64,000 nt of DNA, taken from the NCBI GenBank assembly GCA_016795365.1, contig JAEUHN010000001.1, positions 284,742 through 348,741 of the forward strand, read 5' to 3'. Source of the stretch: Verrucomicrobiaceae bacterium (lineage in GTDB: Bacteria; Verrucomicrobiota; Verrucomicrobiia; Verrucomicrobiales; Verrucomicrobiaceae). Position 1 is the first letter of the stretch, and each line of letters opens with the position of its first letter. Below are positions 36,635 through 45,651 of this stretch, piece after piece. Under the pieces are notes generated by a model that saw only the letters and a list, made by a program, of their open reading frames with translations, did no database searches and was not told where the DNA came from. A program made the translations under genes and the position numbers.

Positions 36635-37240
36635 TTAACTGACCGCTTGATACAGCACCGATAATTCCACTTTTAGCGCATCAAGACTGCCATCATTCCA
36701 AACTACAAAATCAGCCCTCTGGATTTTTTCGTCCATGGGCATCTGCATCGACAACATCTCCTCGGCAGTTTGCAAATCAAGCGACCGATAGAACTGAAGT
36801 CTGTGCAATTGAGTTAAGCGGCTGGCGGCTACTACCAAAACCCCTTCACTTTCAAAAGCACCGCCAGTCTCATAGTAGAGGGGGATCTCTGCAACCAAAA
36901 GCTTCACTCCCTTCCGAATAGCGGCCTCTTTCACTTCAATAAAACTCCGTCTGACAACAGGATGTAATACCGCCTCCAGCCGCGATCGAGCATTCTTCTG
37001 CGCTACGACTCGTGATCGGACTACTTCTCTAAAGTCTCTTCCAGACGAAAACTGCTCAGCATCACCTATTTCAAGAGCATCAGCGATTCTGCTTCTCACT
37101 TCCGGGCGCTCGTAGGCTGCATGGACCGACTCATCGGCGGAATACCTAAGTATGGAAGCGTTGCGGAATAATGAGCAAAGGAGTGCAGCAACCGAGCTCT
37201 TTCCACATCCAATTCCGCCTGTGACAATCAGCGTCTTCAT
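36635..37240 (-). CDS. coaE: Dephospho-CoA kinase
   Basis: The 201-residue P-loop kinase starts MKTLIVTGGIGCGKSSVAALL with Walker A GGIGCGKS, and has YSADESVHAAYERPEV, LHPVVRRSF and VAEIPLYYETGG (the LLFE-type motif). It performs the last step of coenzyme A synthesis. The aspartate usual in DAD/DADxxxH is changed to SADESVH, a mild departure. The ATG at 37240 gives the canonical N-terminus; the upstream in-frame ATG lies inside the preceding terminator. Confidence 0.9.
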   Translation of the reverse strand: MKTLIVTGGIGCGKSSVAALLCSLFRNASILRYSADESVHAAYERPEVRSRIADALEIGDAEQFSSGRDFREVVRSRVVAQKNARSRLEAVLHPVVRRSFIEVKEAAIRKGVKLLVAEIPLYYETGGAFESEGVLVVAASRLTQLHRLQFYRSLDLQTAEEMLSMQMPMDEKIQRADFVVWNDGSLDALKVELSVLYQAVS

Positions 37241-37279
37241 AAAAGACAAAGGGCAGACGGGTCGCCCCACCTGCCCTTT
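37241..37279 (-). terminator. Intrinsic terminator after the secretin gene
   Basis: On the minus strand AAAGGGCAG/CTGCCCTTT (9 bp, 14-base loop with possible inner pairing) is followed by GTCTTTT. It lies between the secretin stop and the coaE start, so it would partly insulate coaE-rho-rnd from the pilus-like genes. Confidence 0.65.
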
Positions 37280-37299
37280 GAGATTCCTAAAACTTTCGG

Positions 37300-39840
37300 C
37301 TACTGACCACCAGCAGGTGCAGGGAAAAGAGTTCCCCCTACAGCACCAGTTCCATCGACTGGCACAACTGGAGCAGTTACTTGCTTAATAGGCTGACCTG
37401 AGGGGTCAATCAACTTAGCAGTCACAAAAATCATGAGATTGCGCTTAAAGTGATCCTCGGCTTTTGTTTGGAACAGTCGCCCGATGAATGGAATGTCTCC
37501 TAGCAGTGGAACCTTATCTTCAACGTCCTGCACGTCTTCACGAATAAGACCTCCCATCGCGACAGTCTGGCCATCCCAAACTGTCACCGCAGTTTGAACC
37601 TTGCGAGTGGAGAAAACAGGCTGTGGAATGCGGTTCTCTGTAAGAACAAGCGTCACAGGGTTACCAAATGCATCAGAACTGGATGTCTGAATAGGGCTTC
37701 CGTAATTGATAAAACCTTCAAACTCATTAACCTCCGGCGCGAGATTGAGATCAATTGAGTATCCATCAGGACCCACAACTGGATCGACTTCCATCCGAAC
37801 ACCAACTGGCTTCATTTCGAAAGCCGTCGGGGTCGTCGGAGTGACAGGGAAAGAACCACCGGATCCACCACCACCACCACCGCCAAGAACATTCCCACCT
37901 CCGCCACCCGTGTTGCCGAACTGCTGAGGAATCTGAGGAGGGTCAAATTCTGTTGGATACATGAACTCGCGAACTACTTCCACGGACGCTCGTTGACCAC
38001 TCTTGGTCGTCACGCTTGGAGCACTCATCAGATCAACCCCTTTACGTTGATTCAGGGCTCTAATAACCACTTGGAACTGAGGGTCAGTCATCACACCTGA
38101 CAAGGCGAACAAGCCTGGACTCACATTTGAAACAGTTTTGGTCGCGGTTAACAATCCATCAATTGAATCTGGAATAATGGCCTGAGAACCAAAACGCATG
38201 CCGCGCGAAATGGGATTGCTTCCGATTGGCGATCCCCCGGCGCCAGGCGACAGGAAGGGGAAGTCCACAAAAGCACCGGCCTGATCAGTCAACGGACCAT
38301 TGGGTGAGTTACCCACCGTTCCTCCGGTGCCGAAAGTCCGCTCACTGCCAGGGATATTAAACGGACCAAGCAGCCAATCAAATCCAAGTTCGTCAGTGTT
38401 CTTTTGACTTACTTCAACGAACTTTGTGGTGATGTAAATGAGCTTTGGAGCCTTATCCTTGAGTGAGTCAACAAACGTTTCCACCAGATCAAGATTCGGA
38501 GCCGTATTTTTCACGATCAATTGTGAAGTGACCGGATTAAACACAGCTGATGCACCATCAGGGAAAGGAATACCTTGACCCATCAGGATGTCCTTTGCTC
38601 CCTTTCTCGTTGCTAAGGTTGAAGTTGGTGCCCCGCCGCCAGCAGGAGCGAAAGGATCAGCAGGGGCAGCAGGGGCTGCTGCTGCGCCATCGCCACCGAT
38701 CGAAGTGAAATCCGGCGGCACTTTGTAAACTCGGGTATACTGCTCTGTCGTGCTTTCAGTCACAGGGACCACAAGCACAGCGTGTGGCTCGACTTTAAAC
38801 TTCATTCCGGCAAGCTCTGTCACATACCTAAGAGCCTCCTCCATCGGCACATCTTTGAGGTCTAGGGTGATGGCAGCCGTGGAAGGTGTCTCGCCGGCCT
38901 TCAGAATGATGTTAACACCCTTGCGATTCGGATCGCGCTCACTTTCATCAAGGTCACGACTTTTCATGCGCAGGAACTCAACAGCTTCTTCAATGCTAGC
39001 GCCCGCAAACGTGACGTTGGGGAAACGAATCGTCTTCATTTTCTCAACGTAATAAGTGGTAGCGTCCACACCGCTCAGACCAATCCCCTGGTCTATGTTA
39101 ACTGCAGCAACAGGAACTTTGTCTTCCCAAGCCTCTGAAACCAGATTCAGCATTCGGGCACGCTGGTGGTCACGAGCCGCATCGAAATACTCCGACTTGT
39201 GTTGTTCAAGTCGCTCCATTCCTCGACGAGCTGAAACATTGTAAGGATCACTACGGAGGGCGTCCTGGAACTCTTTGTTAGCGTTGTCGTAATCGCCCAA
39301 GTCAATGTAGCTATTGGCTTTTTGGAGAGCTCGCTGCACCGTTTCGACTTTTTGCACATGCTCCGGCGTAAGCGCAGGGGGGAACCGATCGGGATCAGCT
39401 AATTGCTTCTTCAGGGCCTTGGCACCCTTGTGCTCCGGGTTGATTTCCAATGCGCCATCCAGCAGCTCATTAGCTTCTTTATACCGGCCATTCTTCGCCC
39501 TTTCTCTCGCGAGCGCCACACAAGCATCTGCATATCGAGCCTGCGCCATGCTACGCCACTCCTGGGTGGTTGGTGCGTTTGGAATGGATTCCACAGCTGA
39601 CTTGTAGAGTCCAAGTGCTGCCTCATAATCGCCCTCGGCGTAAAGCTTGTCACCTTTTTCGATAGCCTGCCTCGCATCTTCCATGCGAGCCATGCGACGA
39701 GCAATTTCACGTTCTGCAATGCCAGAAAGTCCGCCTGGGCCTCCGTCGCCTGCAAAAATTGGAAGAGGTGATGTGGTTGCCGCGAAGGCAGCCACAAGTA
39801 GAGTTCGAGTGCAGAGCACGAGTCCGTTATGTCGAGTCAT
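37300..39840 (-). CDS. Secretin-family outer-membrane channel (Amuc_1098-like, PilQ/GspD class)
   Basis: The 846-residue protein has a signal peptide (about 1-30), TPR-like helical repeats (about 50-200; EKGDKLYAEGDYEAALGLYKSAVE is a typical unit), a secretin N-domain with STN-like character (275-365, TLDLKDVPMEEALRYVTELAG), a second N-domain (INPVTSQLIVKNT region) and the C-terminal secretin domain ending VWDGQTVAMGGLIREDVQDVEDKVPLLGDIPFIGRLF, the family signature. A Gly-rich stretch near residues 648-665 interrupts the secretin domain. TPRs fused to a secretin, in a cluster with PilM-, PilN- and PilO-like genes, match Amuc_1098 of Akkermansia. It should form the outer-membrane pore of a pilus or secretion device. 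Confidence 0.9.
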   Translation of the reverse strand: MTRHNGLVLCTRTLLVAAFAATTSPLPIFAGDGGPGGLSGIAEREIARRMARMEDARQAIEKGDKLYAEGDYEAALGLYKSAVESIPNAPTTQEWRSMAQARYADACVALARERAKNGRYKEANELLDGALEINPEHKGAKALKKQLADPDRFPPALTPEHVQKVETVQRALQKANSYIDLGDYDNANKEFQDALRSDPYNVSARRGMERLEQHKSEYFDAARDHQRARMLNLVSEAWEDKVPVAAVNIDQGIGLSGVDATTYYVEKMKTIRFPNVTFAGASIEEAVEFLRMKSRDLDESERDPNRKGVNIILKAGETPSTAAITLDLKDVPMEEALRYVTELAGMKFKVEPHAVLVVPVTESTTEQYTRVYKVPPDFTSIGGDGAAAAPAAPADPFAPAGGGAPTSTLATRKGAKDILMGQGIPFPDGASAVFNPVTSQLIVKNTAPNLDLVETFVDSLKDKAPKLIYITTKFVEVSQKNTDELGFDWLLGPFNIPGSERTFGTGGTVGNSPNGPLTDQAGAFVDFPFLSPGAGGSPIGSNPISRGMRFGSQAIIPDSIDGLLTATKTVSNVSPGLFALSGVMTDPQFQVVIRALNQRKGVDLMSAPSVTTKSGQRASVEVVREFMYPTEFDPPQIPQQFGNTGGGGGNVLGGGGGGGSGGSFPVTPTTPTAFEMKPVGVRMEVDPVVGPDGYSIDLNLAPEVNEFEGFINYGSPIQTSSSDAFGNPVTLVLTENRIPQPVFSTRKVQTAVTVWDGQTVAMGGLIREDVQDVEDKVPLLGDIPFIGRLFQTKAEDHFKRNLMIFVTAKLIDPSGQPIKQVTAPVVPVDGTGAVGGTLFPAPAGGQ
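37856..37916 (-). repeat. Glycine-codon low-complexity tract in the secretin gene
   Basis: The plus strand reads five CCA triplets (37865-37879) and related CC-rich triplets, encoding a polyglycine linker. Length changes by slippage would keep the frame. Confidence 0.7.
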
Positions 39841-39936
39841 AGAGTGTGCGGGAGAAATTGCGTGGCGGAAGGGGAGCTTAAATAGCCGAAAATGAGGTTA
39901 CTTGGCGAGATTATTTTTTCACGAGATGGATTTTTG

Positions 39937-40893
39937 TCACGGCCTCTTGCCGACAACAAATGGAGCACCCTGGCTTCCATCCTTAACTTCAGCAATCGTG
40001 GCAGAGTCCTCACTGACATCAATCACCTTGTAGGTTGTAGGAACTTCGGGCAGGCGGAAGGTCTCGCCTTTTTTCAATGCAGGAAGCTCAGTGACAACCT
40101 TCAGCCTGAACTCCAATTTCACTTGGAACTCCGCCAGATTAAAAGGCGATTTATACACTAACGTGAACTTCTGCTTGGTTGCCACGTCTTCGACTTCCAA
40201 CTCGGATACATCTTTACCTTCAGGAGTTGTCTTCTTGTTGAACACCAGGGCTTTGAAGCGAGGAGGTGCTCCTTTATCAAAGCCAAAGTCGCTTGGGACG
40301 GTCTGAACAAATACCGATCCTCTCGTCGGTTCTGTGCGCTGGACAAGCAGCGGCAAATCTGGGCTTTGAAGCGCAAGGATATAGCTATTCTGAATTCTTT
40401 CTTTGAAGAAGAGCTTATCGGTTACAGGAGGATGACTGGAGGCATCTTTCGGATTCGTCTGCTTATTGAACTCCTCCAGATTGCTAAAGCCATCCCCGTC
40501 AGGGTCAAGGTCTCCAACATTGGGGGCGAGATACTCAAGATCGTTGTCCCTCAAAAACTTGTTCGTCATTGGGGCACGAAGCGGAGGCGTCTCAACAAAC
40601 ATGTCAAAAAGTTGCCCCTCCTTCAGGATGATTGGAATGGACTTATTGAGCGGAACTGGCTTGTTTCCTCGCACAGGCGACACCCAATTAAAGACAGTTT
40701 TGAGGTTTCCGATTGACGTCTCAACTTTTTCAATTGGAATCTCTCCAAACTCTGCCTTGGGGGTAGAACGCGACTCCACAAGCTTCTCCGAAAAACTAGA
40801 TGTGAGTGTGTAAAGATAGCCAGCGATAGCCAGCGCTACAACCGCTGCTATGCCTAGCACAACCTTATCATAATTTGCCTCTCGATTGGCCAT
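39937..40893 (-). CDS. Membrane-anchored periplasmic protein with Ca-binding-type repeat (Amuc_1099-like)
   Basis: The 318-residue product has a short cytoplasmic start, one membrane helix (residues 11-30, VVLGIAAVVALAIAGYLYTL) and a periplasmic body. Residues 128-155 carry a thrombospondin type-3-like site, GDLDPDGDGFSNLEEF...TNPKDASSHP, which in other proteins binds calcium. The remainder is beta-rich with paired segments FTLVYKSP and FRLKVVTELPALKKGETFRLP. It has no assigned family that I recognise beyond position equivalent to Amuc_1099. It lies between the secretin and PilO-like genes and probably links the inner-membrane platform to the secretin, by analogy with PilP/GspC. Confidence 0.75.
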   Translation of the reverse strand: MANREANYDKVVLGIAAVVALAIAGYLYTLTSSFSEKLVESRSTPKAEFGEIPIEKVETSIGNLKTVFNWVSPVRGNKPVPLNKSIPIILKEGQLFDMFVETPPLRAPMTNKFLRDNDLEYLAPNVGDLDPDGDGFSNLEEFNKQTNPKDASSHPPVTDKLFFKERIQNSYILALQSPDLPLLVQRTEPTRGSVFVQTVPSDFGFDKGAPPRFKALVFNKKTTPEGKDVSELEVEDVATKQKFTLVYKSPFNLAEFQVKLEFRLKVVTELPALKKGETFRLPEVPTTYKVIDVSEDSATIAEVKDGSQGAPFVVGKRP

Positions 40894-40929
40894 GATTGAT
40901 TTCAGAAAGTGATTTTTGTCGTCCCGTGA

Positions 40930-41982
40930 CTATTGTGCTGAATTTGTTTCGGATGGCTCTGGCGAAGGAGCGACGAATTTGACTACATCAACCTCCAGAT
41001 AGACCTTCAACTTTTCGCCGCCAATTACAGCAACAGCATCAGCAGGGAGGGGCTTGGGAGCGGTGATGACTTCAATCTTTGGTGCATTTGCTTCACCCTG
41101 TTTGGGCTGGCTCTCAACAGGTTTAGACCCCGAATCTGGATTAGCTTCGGCTCCACCTGCAGGCAGGGGCATATTGCGAAGCGGTCCATCCTGCTTCTCA
41201 TTTTCAATGCGGAGATTCCTAACAATCGAGAAATAAGGCATCTTTGATGGGCTTGCCAAGATGTTCATAACTGCCTGGAGGGGGCGCTGATCCGTAGTGA
41301 TCGTCATTGTAACATGGCGTCGTTCCACAACTTGAGTGATCTGCTTTGCAGGCTTGGCCTGTTTTCCGCGTGCCTTGGCAGAAGCTTTCGACTTCGATTT
41401 CGACTCTGAGACCGCTGGTTCTGGTTTCGGCTCGGGTTCACCTTTCTCCACCTTGAGTTCCGATCGTTCGAAACTGTCAATACTCGAAACCCCATTGTCA
41501 ATTAGGGTGGCAACAATGGCGTCGACCGAGTCAAAATAATCCTTTAGCTCAGCGGCCGCAGATGCCGGCGGCACTTGCCGCGTGTAAACATCGAAGCCAA
41601 ACGCAAAGTCTTTAGGGAGATTACACTTCGCCTGCTCAGCCTTAGCCCTTACGGCGGCAATTTTCTCTTTCAGCTTTGCCTGGAATTCCGTGTCTTTGAT
41701 ATCTTCACTCTTCGGTTGAAGTCGAAGCAGGACATCACTGAGTTTCCCGACTTCATCTTGATATGATGAGACCTTTTTTGAAAGCTCATCTACGTTTTCC
41801 TGGCTCGGATAGAGGGCGGCCTTCTCTTGTGTGGAAACTTTCCTGGACACTTCCTCAAACTTCGCCAGTGAATCGCCATAGCTAAAGTGAGACATCAGAA
41901 GCAAAGCACCGATGCCAATCGCGCCTGCAAGGAATACCCCAGCAATAGATGCCAGCGTTTTATTTTCTCGAATCCAGTCCAT
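40930..41982 (-). CDS. PilO-like inner-membrane protein homologous to Amuc_1100
   Basis: The 350-residue protein starts MDWIRENKTLASIAGVFLAG, close to the Amuc_1100 start, with one membrane helix (residues 11-30) and a periplasmic coiled coil (about 38-125). It then has the segment FGFDVYTRQVPPASAAAELK, matching Amuc_1100's GFQVY...QAPSVQAASTL region, a Lys/Ser-rich linker (about 195-215), a second ferredoxin-like part and the end LKVYLEVDVVKFVAP, matching the Amuc_1100 C-terminus. Amuc_1100 is the abundant pilus-locus membrane protein of Akkermansia reported to interact with host receptors. The start codon overlaps the stop of the PilM-PilN gene by one base. Confidence 0.85.
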   Translation of the reverse strand: MDWIRENKTLASIAGVFLAGAIGIGALLLMSHFSYGDSLAKFEEVSRKVSTQEKAALYPSQENVDELSKKVSSYQDEVGKLSDVLLRLQPKSEDIKDTEFQAKLKEKIAAVRAKAEQAKCNLPKDFAFGFDVYTRQVPPASAAAELKDYFDSVDAIVATLIDNGVSSIDSFERSELKVEKGEPEPKPEPAVSESKSKSKASAKARGKQAKPAKQITQVVERRHVTMTITTDQRPLQAVMNILASPSKMPYFSIVRNLRIENEKQDGPLRNMPLPAGGAEANPDSGSKPVESQPKQGEANAPKIEVITAPKPLPADAVAVIGGEKLKVYLEVDVVKFVAPSPEPSETNSAQ

Positions 41983-43793
41983 TATTTTTTAAAGTTCATG
42001 GGAGCCTTGAGCGGAACCCTGATTTCAAACCGATACGCGTATCGGTCTTCGCCAACCCCTGCCTCGGCTTTGCAGTAGTCGTTGAGTTTACTCTCGATAT
42101 CGGGTGCATCAACGAACTCTGATTTGGCGAGCGTCTTTGCAAACCGATACACTACCTCCTGCCCTTCATCATTCTTCCGATAAAGGCCGAGCATACGAAG
42201 TTCCACCTTCTGAGGCGCTCCATCATTTGAAGCATCCGCAGCGGTAGAAGCACCAGCAGGTGCGGGTGCATTTGGCGGCGGGAAAAGAGACCCCGTCCCG
42301 CCGGCTGCATCCATGCTGGAGGATCCCGCAACAGTGACGAGGTTTGCACTAAGAGATGTTCCGTTCTTCAGCGGCTCCACATGGGTTAGCCAGAGGAAAT
42401 CGTTGTCGAACCTGTTATTGAGGTCTGCGAGCATTCTTACCCAGTATGATCTCTCATTTACAGCTTCTTCCAGCTGAGCACTCTGGGCCTTCAAATCTTC
42501 GAGCTGGCCGTTGAGCTTGGCAATGGAGCTGGAAAAATTCGACAGCTTATCAAACTTGCTCTGAACCTGATCAATCTTCTTATTCACCGCCTCGTCCGCT
42601 TTCTTCACGTATACAGTCGAAGCACCCAAAACTCCCCAGAGGCATAACCCGGCCATCACCAGTGCCGGCGCTCTCTTCGCCGCATCTCTTGAGGTTGCCA
42701 GCGCGTCGGGGACCAGCTCCACCTCAACGGGACAGGCACCCTTGGCACGCAGCGCAAGACCAACGAGTTCTCCCATCAAATGCCCTTCCTGGTTTGCTGA
42801 AGCCGGGTTGACGCCTTGAGCTAGTTGCACTCCACGCAGAGCATTAAATGTCTCGACAGGAACCTTGAATTTCTCTTGGAAGAACTCCACTACATAACCC
42901 AAATGCGCGCCTCCGCCGCAAAGGAATATTCGCTGGGGTGCCGAACCGCCCTGCTGTGCACGATAGTAATTGAAGGTCCTCAGAATTTCCCCATGAAGGC
43001 GAGTCATGGAGTTTCGAATGACCTTCGAGAGTTCGGCGATACCAGGATCAGAGTGATCGGCAACAGAACCACCGAGGGCGATGAAACCTTGTGAGACTTT
43101 CTGCTGCTCAGCGTCACCGAATCCAAGATTGAATTCCTTGGCGATAGCCCCTGTTACCGTCGCACCGCCAACCAGGATGTTTCGAGTGAACATTTTGCCA
43201 CTTTCGACGAACACCAAGTTTGTCGAACGCGCTCCCAGGTCGATCAGAACACAGGGCTCATCAACCTCTGGATAGCTGTAGCGGAAGGCGTTGTAAATCG
43301 CCGTCGGAGCAATATCAACGCCATTGGTTTGAACCCCTGAGGCTACCACCTGATCGTTGATGTCGTTGAGTGCGTCAGACTTCATGGCCACCAGCACGAC
43401 TTCGCGCTCACCATAGTCTGCCGGACTCACAAACTCATAATCCCACGACACTTCGTTGATAGGAAACGGGACATTCTGGCGGGCCTCAAATTCAACGATC
43501 TGGTCAACCTTGTCAGCGGAGACAGGAGGTAGCTTAACAAATCGCGTAAAAACAGAGTGTCCAGCGACCGCATACCATGCCGTCGTGCCTTTGAGTCGCA
43601 GGCGTTCGGAGATCTCGGCAACAGCCACCTTCAACTGAGGCAACCGAGTCGCATCAACCGATGGATCACCCATCATCTCTGAAAACTCATACTTCTTCAG
43701 TATAAGATCACCACCAGATGTCTTTCCAAACACAGCGGCACCCACCCTTTGGGAACCGAGGTTAAGGACGACGAGATTCTTGCTGTCTGCCAT
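41982..43793 (-). CDS. PilM-PilN fusion protein, type IV pilus-like assembly platform (Amuc_1101-like)
   Basis: The 603-residue protein has an actin-like PilM domain (residues 1-350) with VLNLGSQRVGAAVF, VEFEARQNVPFPINEVSWDYE (the PilM hallmark), VLIDLGARSTNLVFVESG and IFLCGGGAHLGYVVEFF (nucleotide-binding loops). It continues into a PilN-like part: VEVELVPDALATSRDAAKRAP (the PilN start motif, usually INLLP), a membrane helix at 376-395, a coiled coil at 398-448 and a periplasmic ferredoxin-like domain. In most type IV pilus systems PilM and PilN are separate and bind each other; here they are one chain. It is translationally coupled to the PilO-like gene. Confidence 0.88.
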   Translation of the reverse strand: MADSKNLVVLNLGSQRVGAAVFGKTSGGDLILKKYEFSEMMGDPSVDATRLPQLKVAVAEISERLRLKGTTAWYAVAGHSVFTRFVKLPPVSADKVDQIVEFEARQNVPFPINEVSWDYEFVSPADYGEREVVLVAMKSDALNDINDQVVASGVQTNGVDIAPTAIYNAFRYSYPEVDEPCVLIDLGARSTNLVFVESGKMFTRNILVGGATVTGAIAKEFNLGFGDAEQQKVSQGFIALGGSVADHSDPGIAELSKVIRNSMTRLHGEILRTFNYYRAQQGGSAPQRIFLCGGGAHLGYVVEFFQEKFKVPVETFNALRGVQLAQGVNPASANQEGHLMGELVGLALRAKGACPVEVELVPDALATSRDAAKRAPALVMAGLCLWGVLGASTVYVKKADEAVNKKIDQVQSKFDKLSNFSSSIAKLNGQLEDLKAQSAQLEEAVNERSYWVRMLADLNNRFDNDFLWLTHVEPLKNGTSLSANLVTVAGSSSMDAAGGTGSLFPPPNAPAPAGASTAADASNDGAPQKVELRMLGLYRKNDEGQEVVYRFAKTLAKSEFVDAPDIESKLNDYCKAEAGVGEDRYAYRFEIRVPLKAPMNFKK

Positions 43794-43846
43794 GTGGGTT
43801 TACTTTGGAAGCTTGACTAAACTTTTGGAAACAATGCACACATCGC

Positions 43847-44479
43847 TCAGCGTGACTGTGGAGTGACATCATAATCACCCCAGAAAGGCGCGAACGGAGT
43901 TTTATCCTTACCGAGCACGCCACCGTCTTCAAAAGCGAAAGAATCTTTTAGCTGCTTGGAGGCAGCATCCATCCACCATGCAGTTGCATTGCTGGAAGCA
44001 AAGGCGAGCACTTCTCCGTTCACTCGAATTTCGACACCGTAGGCAGCCACATCTGCTTTACCTCCATTGTCCTTGAGCAGCACTCGCTTCAGTGTGGAGG
44101 GAGAAATGAAAGCTAATGCGTGCAAATCACCATGAGCGGGAATGTTCTGGTAAGTGACAGTCCCCGAGAGAACTATGGTCTTCCCTTCTTTGTTCTTCGC
44201 ATTCACACCTGCGTAGTATTTGAACTCGAGAGCAGCGAAGCTTCCGTCCTCACCACCAGAAGTGCGAGGAAGATCAATCTGGAACTCAGTATCAAACTCG
44301 ATCCAGTTCTTTGGCTTCCAGCGCTTGTCTACGATGTTGGATGCCTGGATCTGCGGGGTCTGCTGCTGCTCCATGGCAATCTTGACCCTCTTGATGCGGA
44401 TCTGGGATTTCGCGTCCTGCGCGGTTCCAGAGGCAGTCATCAAGGCGAGTGCCGCAAGGCAGGTGAGGAATCGCATCAT
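43847..44479 (-). CDS. Exported Amuc_1102-like protein of the pilus-like locus
   Basis: The 210-residue protein has a signal peptide (FLTCLAALALMTASGTAQD) and a beta-rich mature part beginning with KSQIRIKRVKIAMEQQQTPQIQASN and carrying FEFKYYAGVN-type strands. Its place at the head of the cluster, size and export signal match Amuc_1102, which has been described as an immunoglobulin-like fold related to archaeal pilus/archaellum proteins. I infer a similar fold here. A start at 44476 (next codon) is equally possible. It is the first gene of the minus-strand cluster. Confidence 0.7.
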   Translation of the reverse strand: MMRFLTCLAALALMTASGTAQDAKSQIRIKRVKIAMEQQQTPQIQASNIVDKRWKPKNWIEFDTEFQIDLPRTSGGEDGSFAALEFKYYAGVNAKNKEGKTIVLSGTVTYQNIPAHGDLHALAFISPSTLKRVLLKDNGGKADVAAYGVEIRVNGEVLAFASSNATAWWMDAASKQLKDSFAFEDGGVLGKDKTPFAPFWGDYDVTPQSR

Positions 44480-44546
44480 GAGATGAAGTAGGGTTGGGAG
44501 AGGTTGAGTTTTGGTTTATTCAGTTTGTAGCAGAACCCGGTGCATT

Positions 44547-45500
44547 TCAGCAAGCCGGTATTGCAAGAAACTCACGAAAGTAATTCACAGTCTTCTCAAT
44601 TCCTTCGTCGAAAGACACTTTCGGTTCCCAAGCGAGCAATTTCCGCGCAAGGCCAATATCAGGTTGACGCACCTTGGGGTCATCGACAGGCAGGGGCCTG
44701 AAGTCGATCTCAGACTTGCTGCCCGTCATTGCGAGAATCGCTTTGGCAAATTGCAGCACCGTCATTTCGCCAGGATTTCCGATGTTCACCGGCTCGTGGT
44801 AGTTGCTCTGAGAGAGTCGGAAGATTCCGTCAATAAGGTCGCTCACATAGCAGAAGCTGCGCGTTTGCGATCCATCACCAAAGACGGTCAGCGGCTGACC
44901 TTGGAGAGCTTGACCGATGAAGGCAGGAACCACACGCCCATCTTCGAGCCTCATGCGCGGCCCGTAAGTATTGAAGATGCGCACGATCTTGGTATCGACC
45001 TGATGATAGCGGTGATAGGCCATGGTCATCGCTTCGGCGAACCTCTTTGCTTCGTCGTAAACGCCACGAGGTCCGATAGGATTGACATTGCCCCAGTAAT
45101 CTTCGCGTTGCGGGTGGATCAGCGGGTCACCATAACACTCGCTGGTGGAGGCGATCAAAAAGGTTGCCTGCTTGGCCTTCGCAAGACCTAGCGCGTTGTG
45201 GGTTCCCAGCGACCCTACCTTCAACGTTTGAATGGGCAGCTGAAGGTAATCAATCGGGCTGGCTGGTGAAGCCATGTGGAAGACTAAATGCACATCGCCA
45301 GGCACATTGATGAAATTGGTCACATCGTGCCTGATAAATTCGAAGTCAGTGTTCCCAGTGAGATGCTCAATGTTTCGCAGATTACCGGTGAGCAGGTTGT
45401 CGATGCCAATTACCCGATAACCTTCAGCCAATAAACGGTCTGAAAGGTGGGAACCCAGGAAGCCAGCGGCTCCAGTGACGACTGCTGTTTTCTTGCTCAT
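44547..45500 (-). CDS. UDP-glucuronate decarboxylase-like extended SDR (UDP-xylose synthase)
   Basis: The 317-residue protein has the NAD motif [17 protein letters not shown], the loop [51 protein letters not shown] (hallmark of UXS), [36 protein letters not shown] (catalytic YxxxK and the UXS-specific GNVNPIG) and [11 protein letters not shown]. It converts UDP-glucuronate to UDP-xylose for surface glycans. The ATG at 45500 gives the canonical start; the longer in-frame reading is spurious. It lies 67 bases upstream of the pilus-like genes on the same strand. Confidence 0.9.
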   Translation of the reverse strand: MSKKTAVVTGAAGFLGSHLSDRLLAEGYRVIGIDNLLTGNLRNIEHLTGNTDFEFIRHDVTNFINVPGDVHLVFHMASPASPIDYLQLPIQTLKVGSLGTHNALGLAKAKQATFLIASTSECYGDPLIHPQREDYWGNVNPIGPRGVYDEAKRFAEAMTMAYHRYHQVDTKIVRIFNTYGPRMRLEDGRVVPAFIGQALQGQPLTVFGDGSQTRSFCYVSDLIDGIFRLSQSNYHEPVNIGNPGEMTVLQFAKAILAMTGSKSEIDFRPLPVDDPKVRQPDIGLARKLLAWEPKVSFDEGIEKTVNYFREFLAIPAC

Positions 45501-45651
45501 GCGAAAATGCTCGGCGCCTTGGCGAGAGCGGCGCGGATTGTCGGGAGAATCGATAGTCATGCAAGCAAAAGCGTGGACCGCAGGGTCCTCAACTGCACAT
45601 GGATGGTGGTTTTGGCAACCACCCTTCGAGGTTCGGGTCACCCCACCTACG
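45501..45651. other. Intergenic region with a small hairpin
   Basis: About 150 bases between the small ORF and the UDP-glucuronate decarboxylase gene. A 7-bp hairpin GGTGGTT/AACCACC (45605-45623) lies 28 bases past the small ORF's stop but has no T-run. Nothing else is evident. Confidence 0.35.

Noticed and set aside
37856..37916. Phase-variable repeat in the secretin gene
   Set aside because: Repeat units are triplets within a glycine linker, so slippage would not shift the frame.
45605..45623. Hairpin as an intrinsic terminator
   Set aside because: The stem is only 7 bp and no T-run follows on either strand.
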